Below, piece after piece: positions 6,123 to 10,137 of a DNA stretch of 10,137 bases. Under the pieces are notes generated by a model. It saw only the letters and a program-made list of their open reading frames with translations, was not told the origin of the DNA and made no database searches. Source of the DNA: Fidelibacterota bacterium (lineage in GTDB: Bacteria > Fidelibacterota > UBA2242 > JAFGTP01); NCBI GenBank assembly GCA_021734005.1, contig JAIPJV010000050.1, positions 1 through 10,137 on the forward strand. Direction: 5' to 3'. A program made the translations under genes and the position numbers. Numbering within the stretch: position 1 is the stretch's first letter; every line of letters begins with the position of its first letter.

Positions 6123-9100
6123 TTAATAGATACCAGTTCGCATTCTACCACCTTTTTCTTCATATTTGAGATCTTTTAGAGCCGAAGATTTGATATTGAT
6201 TAGCAGGTGGTACTGTTGACCATAGCCGCTAGGAGTCCAGTTAAAGGTCATTTGCCAGCAGTGCAGATCCCGCTTTATGTTGAAGCTATGATTCGCGAGT
6301 TTTTTATCCAGCAGGTCGAAACTGGCCCGATACCCAACTGACCAATTTTCAGAAATATTTAGATCAACATTCATTGAGGTAAAGAACTTCTCATTAAAAC
6401 TGTCATTATAACGGGTTTTGCTATAGCGCAAACTGAAATTGGCGCTCCATAATTGTTGACCCTGTTGCTCCTGTGATACGCCACCTTGATTATCCTGACT
6501 GGCTTCAGTCGTATCTGTAGCTTTGGCTTCACGGACTTCTTGCTTACTAAAGCGATGACCTTTTAGTGAAAAACTGGTTCGAGCGCTTACAGAACGTAAT
6601 TCCGGGATTGGAACACCATAAATCTTATCATTCCATTCATTGATCCTGCGGCTATTTTGATGGGCATAAAAATCGTGAGTCATGCTGATGTTCAAGTTAA
6701 GCTGCCGACCCAGGCTGGTGCGAATTGAACTCTGCAAAGGAGCAAGATTGAGACTGTCGGCTACGAAATTATATCCAGAAGACATATCTAGATTTAAAAG
6801 ATCAACTTTTTTGTCTTTCTCCTCACCTTTAATTTTGGCCTGGAATACATTTGATAAGCCAAAATTTAGTGATCGAGATTCATAGGATGGAGTCGATCCG
6901 ACCATAGTTGAAGAGAATGGATCATAAATGTATTTATTTCCAGCAGAATCCTGACCGGTCATAATATAACCGGGATCCCAGCCATAAATCTCCTTAGTGA
7001 AGTCAGGACGGTAACTTAGACCTGTTCGGGGAGTTAGAATATGGCGCAAGGAACTAAGCCCACCGATATTTATAGGAAAAAGGCCGTACAATTTTGTCTG
7101 GATATTTAGAGAAGCATTCCCTGTATGGCGGGGCAAAAAGCTTTGTACCTGTTGGGTTACCGGCCGGCCATCTTCAATTATCCAGTTACCCTGATCATCG
7201 GTAATTGGTTTTTCATATTCAAAAACCCAGTCTTCATTTAGTGAAACACTCTGATTAACGGCAAAATAGGAAAAAATCTTTTGCGATGAATTCAGAGAAA
7301 TATTATGAGTCAGGGCGTATTGCCTTTCGTCAAATTTTTTCCAGATCAGAGAATCAGATTGAGGATTCAAATACTGACTTTCATAATAAATATCCTGCTT
7401 ATTGCGAAAACGGCTGTTGTAACTGAAATAGATTTTGTTGAACCACTTCATCTGATCGGAATTTTCTTCAGCAGGGAAAATAGGTCTTGAACTATGATTG
7501 AAGGAAATATTAGGAAGTTGCCGGGAAATATAATTTGTGTGTCTTCCTTCAGAAGTTGGCGCTATAGCCGTTGTGTTTTTAGCCTGAAGATTGATTGTCT
7601 GGCGGGCATTCATTGAAAAAGAATAGGGTTTATCCTGCCAATTTTTGCTGAAAGAAGCATTACTAATCATTTGTTGATTCAAACGATCTTCAAGTTCAAT
7701 AGCATTTTTCTGATAATAATCATCCTGACTAACATAACTTCCGTTTATATTAAGGCGCATAGTTGGTGAAAATTGCTGGCTGTGATTGATGCTGATTTTC
7801 CAGATCCGCTGTCTGGAATCCTGTTCCAAAAACGTGTTTTCGTAAAATCCGCTGATATTACCATCCAGAACATAGCGCAATTTATATCGAGTTTGATAAT
7901 TTAAGCGAATGCCGCGATTGGTAAAAAAATCTGTAGTAACCCGAAAATCAGTATAATCATTTATAGCCCAGAAATAACCTAATCCTCTAATATGAGGCCC
8001 CCGGGTTTTATTGTCACCGTAGGAGGGCATGATCCAGCCACTGTGTCGTCGCCCACCTTTTTTGGGAACCACTGCAAAGGGAATTCCAATTATAGGAATA
8101 TTGTGAATGTGCAGAATTAAAGGGCGGGCTACAATTTTATCCTGATCAATTATTTTCATCTTTTGACTGCGAAAGGAATAATGCGGTGTATCCAGTTCAC
8201 AGGTTGTGTATTTGCCATCAGCAATATAGAAAGTTTCCTTATCAGTCTTCATTATATTTTTGCCATGGTAATAGGCATCATCAGAATGGGAGCGTCCCCG
8301 TAGAATACGTCCTTTACGGGTTTTTAGATTATAGGCCATCTTCATTCCTGTAAAGGGCTCCTGGCCTTTTTGTTTAAAAGTGGGCATATCCCGGGCAGTA
8401 GAATCAACCTGGGTAGTATCGTTTTTGGGAAGAGGAGTGGCGTAGAGCATGTTTTTATTCCATACAACTTCAATTTTACCGGCTGATAATTCCATGTCTT
8501 TAAATTTAGTGTCAGCATTCTCAATCAGCCAGGTCTCCCTTTCCGGGATAAAATATAAGATCTTACTGGCTGAATAGACAACGGAAGTATCCATCTCTGC
8601 ATTGCTTTCGTGGGGGGTAAAATTACCCTCAGTTCCACCAGCTACAGTAATTTTATGCAGCCGGGACTGATTATTATCTAGAGAATCGAAATGCATTATA
8701 AGCGTATCACCGCTGGCCTGATTAGTACCTTTGATAATGCTATCCTGAGCTACATTGTAATAGCTGGTAGCCATTCCCGATACTCGAATAGAATCAGTAT
8801 TCCCATTTCTGAAATAAATATCCATGATGTTGCCGGTCATTTCATCCCTGGTTTTGATAGAATCACCTTTTGCAATTTGCCCTGAATCACTTTTTGCAGC
8901 CACACTATCGCTGGCAGGTAAATAATACCAGTTGATCGAAGAAGCGATCGCATTTCCTGCGATATTGACGTGTTTAATATTGCCATTTTTTAATTGGGCG
9001 GTGATCTTGTCTCCGTAAATATCCCGACCGTCATTAATGACATGAGGATTGCCGGTTAAAGTTATTTGGTCGGTACTATCACTATATTCAGCATGATCAG

Positions 9101-9830
9101 CATAGGCTTCCATTTCATCCCGGATGATCCTGACATTTTTGAGAACTGTGAAACGGCCTTTTCTCTCTCCACCATTGATTTGAGTGCCGAAAATTTTGGT
9201 TTCACTATCCGAGGCAGTATCCTTTTTGGTTAGAACAGGATCCAAAAAGGCTCTGATGACCTTTTCGTCATTAAAATAAATAATACTATCAGAAGCAAGA
9301 TTCGTAAAATTCTCTTTATTTTTCATAATGGCCTGATGAGTAGCCACAGTTTTTTTCTGATCTGCAAAATAGGTCAGGTATTTGGAACTTAGATTTCTGT
9401 TTTTTTGCTCCAAATTAACATTACCATGGCAGAAGAAGAGTTCTTCATCTACATAATAGATCAATGTATCAGCACTAATGCGGCCGCTACTATCCTCCAT
9501 AACCGGATTTCCATAGGCCCGAATGATATTTTTGTCGGTAAAATAAACCAGAGAATCTGAGGTAAGAGTTATAGAATCTTTGGTAACTTTGACATCTTCT
9601 ATAAAATTGGCCTGATTGCGATTTTCATACCAGTAGGCGATTTGACAATACAGGTCAACTTTGCCTTTGCGAAAGTGAATATCGTCATTTAAGCGCTTGA
9701 CTATTTCGCTATTTTCAACAAATTGTTCCAGTTTTCCGGCCTGCAATAGACGGAGTTTGTCAGCTTGTTGCGCTAAAATCAGGACAACAGCTACCAGAAT
9801 TATTACAATGATGGATGTTTTCTTTCTCAA
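6123..9830 (-). CDS. lptD: LPS-assembly outer-membrane protein LptD, Bacteroidetes-type, with LptA/OstA-like N-terminal half
   Basis: LptD inserts lipopolysaccharide into the outer leaflet of the outer membrane. This copy has 1235 residues against roughly 800-900 usual. A signal sequence (RKK then hydrophobic to about 20) lacks a clear AxA cleavage site. Residues about 75-500 are OstA/LptA-like strands of the pattern D-x-I/L-x-Y...G-N-P. An internal repeat is plain: residues 91-110 and 180-199 match at 11 of 20 positions. The LptD core begins near 490 (FTGMKMAYNLKTRKG, then YTTCELDTPHYSF) and runs through IPFAVVPKKGG, HSGWIMPSYG, GYFWAINDYTDF and FFTNRGIRL into an aromatic-rich barrel ending in Tyr. 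Cysteines are at 62, 134, 544 and 1191. Residues about 1100-1127 form a Gln/Glu-rich low-complexity loop. The start is TTG with GAGGAT about 12 bases upstream; an in-frame stop closes the frame just before it. It is probably transcribed alone. Confidence 0.9.
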   Translation of the reverse strand: MRKKTSIIVIILVAVVLILAQQADKLRLLQAGKLEQFVENSEIVKRLNDDIHFRKGKVDLYCQIAYWYENRNQANFIEDVKVTKDSITLTSDSLVYFTDKNIIRAYGNPVMEDSSGRISADTLIYYVDEELFFCHGNVNLEQKNRNLSSKYLTYFADQKKTVATHQAIMKNKENFTNLASDSIIYFNDEKVIRAFLDPVLTKKDTASDSETKIFGTQINGGERKGRFTVLKNVRIIRDEMEAYADHAEYSDSTDQITLTGNPHVINDGRDIYGDKITAQLKNGNIKHVNIAGNAIASSINWYYLPASDSVAAKSDSGQIAKGDSIKTRDEMTGNIMDIYFRNGNTDSIRVSGMATSYYNVAQDSIIKGTNQASGDTLIMHFDSLDNNQSRLHKITVAGGTEGNFTPHESNAEMDTSVVYSASKILYFIPERETWLIENADTKFKDMELSAGKIEVVWNKNMLYATPLPKNDTTQVDSTARDMPTFKQKGQEPFTGMKMAYNLKTRKGRILRGRSHSDDAYYHGKNIMKTDKETFYIADGKYTTCELDTPHYSFRSQKMKIIDQDKIVARPLILHIHNIPIIGIPFAVVPKKGGRRHSGWIMPSYGDNKTRGPHIRGLGYFWAINDYTDFRVTTDFFTNRGIRLNYQTRYKLRYVLDGNISGFYENTFLEQDSRQRIWKISINHSQQFSPTMRLNINGSYVSQDDYYQKNAIELEDRLNQQMISNASFSKNWQDKPYSFSMNARQTINLQAKNTTAIAPTSEGRHTNYISRQLPNISFNHSSRPIFPAEENSDQMKWFNKIYFSYNSRFRNKQDIYYESQYLNPQSDSLIWKKFDERQYALTHNISLNSSQKIFSYFAVNQSVSLNEDWVFEYEKPITDDQGNWIIEDGRPVTQQVQSFLPRHTGNASLNIQTKLYGLFPINIGGLSSLRHILTPRTGLSYRPDFTKEIYGWDPGYIMTGQDSAGNKYIYDPFSSTMVGSTPSYESRSLNFGLSNVFQAKIKGEEKDKKVDLLNLDMSSGYNFVADSLNLAPLQSSIRTSLGRQLNLNISMTHDFYAHQNSRRINEWNDKIYGVPIPELRSVSARTSFSLKGHRFSKQEVREAKATDTTEASQDNQGGVSQEQQGQQLWSANFSLRYSKTRYNDSFNEKFFTSMNVDLNISENWSVGYRASFDLLDKKLANHSFNIKRDLHCWQMTFNWTPSGYGQQYHLLINIKSSALKDLKYEEKGGRMRTGIY

Positions 9831-9870
9831 ACTTTAAAATAATCCTCAAACTGCTTAATTCATCGTCCAT

Positions 9871-9900
9871 AATATATTAAAGATTCTACCTTTTTGACAG
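9871..9900 (-). promoter_or_regulatory. Possible sigma-70-type promoter of the LptD gene
   Basis: Minus-strand CTGTCA (9900-9895) and TATATT (9876-9871) are separated by 18 bases and lie about 40 bases before the TTG start. The match to the -35 consensus is four of six. No GG-N10-GC sigma-54 pattern was seen here despite the neighbouring sigma-54 regulator gene. Confidence 0.3.
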
Positions 9901-9931
9901 ATTATTTTTGATCAGAATTAAAACCCTATCC

Positions 9932-10020
9932 ATTCATCCACTCATCCAATCATCCATTCATCCGCTCATCCACTCATCCACTCATCCACTCATCCAATCA
10001 TCCATTCATCCACTCATTCC
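9932..10020. repeat. Tandem array of eleven 8-bp units (consensus ACTCATCC)
   Basis: Eleven head-to-tail copies of an 8-bp unit fill almost half of the 196-bp spacer between the regulator and LptD genes. Units vary only in their first two bases: attcatcc, actcatcc, aatcatcc and gctcatcc; the last copy has one extra T. A 24-base block at 9940-9963 recurs exactly at 9988-10011, giving a 48-bp higher-order period. Because 8 is not a multiple of 3, all three minus-strand frames meet TGA once per 24 bases in GGATGAGT-type units, so the array is not coding. It lies upstream of the candidate LptD promoter. No flanking CRISPR-like spacers or inverted repeats are present. The rest of the spacer holds only that candidate promoter. 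Confidence 0.93.
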
Positions 10021-10026
10021 AACCGA

Positions 10027-10137
10027 TCAAACTTTAATATCATATTTTTTAATTTTATAACGGATAACTCGCTCTGAAATTTTTAATTTACGGGCGGCTT
10101 CGGTTTTGATATTATTGCTTTCCTGGAGTGCTTTTTT
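10027..10137 (-). CDS. Sigma-54-dependent (NtrC-family) regulator, C-terminal Fis-type HTH only (5' end outside window)
   Basis: The last 36 codons of a minus-strand gene are visible, ending in TGA at 10027-10029. They read as the Fis-type helix-turn-helix that ends NtrC-family enhancer-binding proteins: KKALQES-NNIKTEAARKLKIS then ERVIRYKIKKYDI. The usual family text is AL..S.GN...AAR.LGIS...L..KIKKY.I. The AAA+ and receiver domains, which would settle the class, lie beyond the window edge, so a short Fis-like protein cannot be excluded. The regulator would bind enhancers and activate sigma-54 promoters. It is followed on the same strand by the 8-bp repeat array and then LptD. No hairpin terminator is evident after its stop codon. 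Confidence 0.78.
   Translation of the reverse strand, partial: KKALQESNNIKTEAARKLKISERVIRYKIKKYDIKV

Noticed and set aside
9761..9870. Minus-strand reading frame starting at ATG 9870, 36 codons, overlapping the LptD start in another frame
   Set aside because: It has no ribosome binding site, has no recognisable family features, and overlaps the LptD signal-sequence region. The ATG falls within an AT-rich promoter-like stretch.
9894..9922. Plus-strand TTGACA followed 17 bases later by ATTAAA, resembling a promoter
   Set aside because: The -10 match is only three of six and no plus-strand gene follows. The complement fits better as the LptD -35 region.
9932..10020. Possible CRISPR array
   Set aside because: The units are 8 bp and directly tandem, without unique spacers or a longer palindromic repeat.

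Overview
This AT-rich bacterial window carries seven protein genes, two of them cut by the window edges, and no RNA gene, insertion sequence or CRISPR array that I can see. The organism is probably a Gram-negative anaerobe or facultative anaerobe of the Fibrobacteres-Chlorobi-Bacteroidetes (FCB) neighbourhood, for example one of its uncultured amino-acid-fermenting phyla. The reasons are the large Bacteroidetes-type LptD, which implies an LPS outer membrane, the fused multi-cluster iron-sulfur flavoprotein, and the end of a sigma-54 (NtrC-type) regulator. The phylum is inferred; only the outer membrane is well supported.

Layout. On the plus strand, positions 1-320 hold the C-terminal part of a YgjP/DUF45-type zinc metallopeptidase, and 389-1531 encode a membrane protein with a periplasmic covalent-FMN domain and a degenerate NosR/NapH-like CxxxCP module. 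Everything else reads on the minus strand. In transcription order from the right these are: the last 36 codons of a sigma-54-dependent regulator (10137-10027); a 196-bp spacer with eleven copies of an 8-bp repeat; a 1235-residue LptD with an LptA/OstA-like N-terminal half (9830-6123); a spacer with a probable intrinsic terminator; a 691-residue iron-sulfur flavoprotein (5986-3911); a DAO-family FAD oxidoreductase overlapping it by 8 bp (3918-2770); and an exported phospholipase-D-superfamily protein resembling animal PLD3/PLD4 (2741-1533). The plus- and minus-strand sets converge with one base between their stop codons.

How they work together. The 691-residue protein and the DAO protein almost certainly form one complex. 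The DAO subunit would oxidise an amino or imino acid (sarcosine, proline, glycine or a related compound; the substrate cannot be read from sequence). Electrons would then pass through a chain of predicted [2Fe-2S] and [4Fe-4S] clusters and a second flavin domain, as in the HcnABC, opine oxidase and dye-linked proline dehydrogenase families. The PLD gene follows after 28 bp and may be co-transcribed, but a functional link is not evident. LptD serves outer-membrane LPS assembly and is probably its own transcription unit.

The most notable points are the bacterial PLD3/PLD4-like protein, the extended LptD, the loss of a cluster cysteine in the FMN membrane protein, and the repeat array with stop codons in all three minus-strand frames. 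I found no convincing new multi-gene system such as a defence island.
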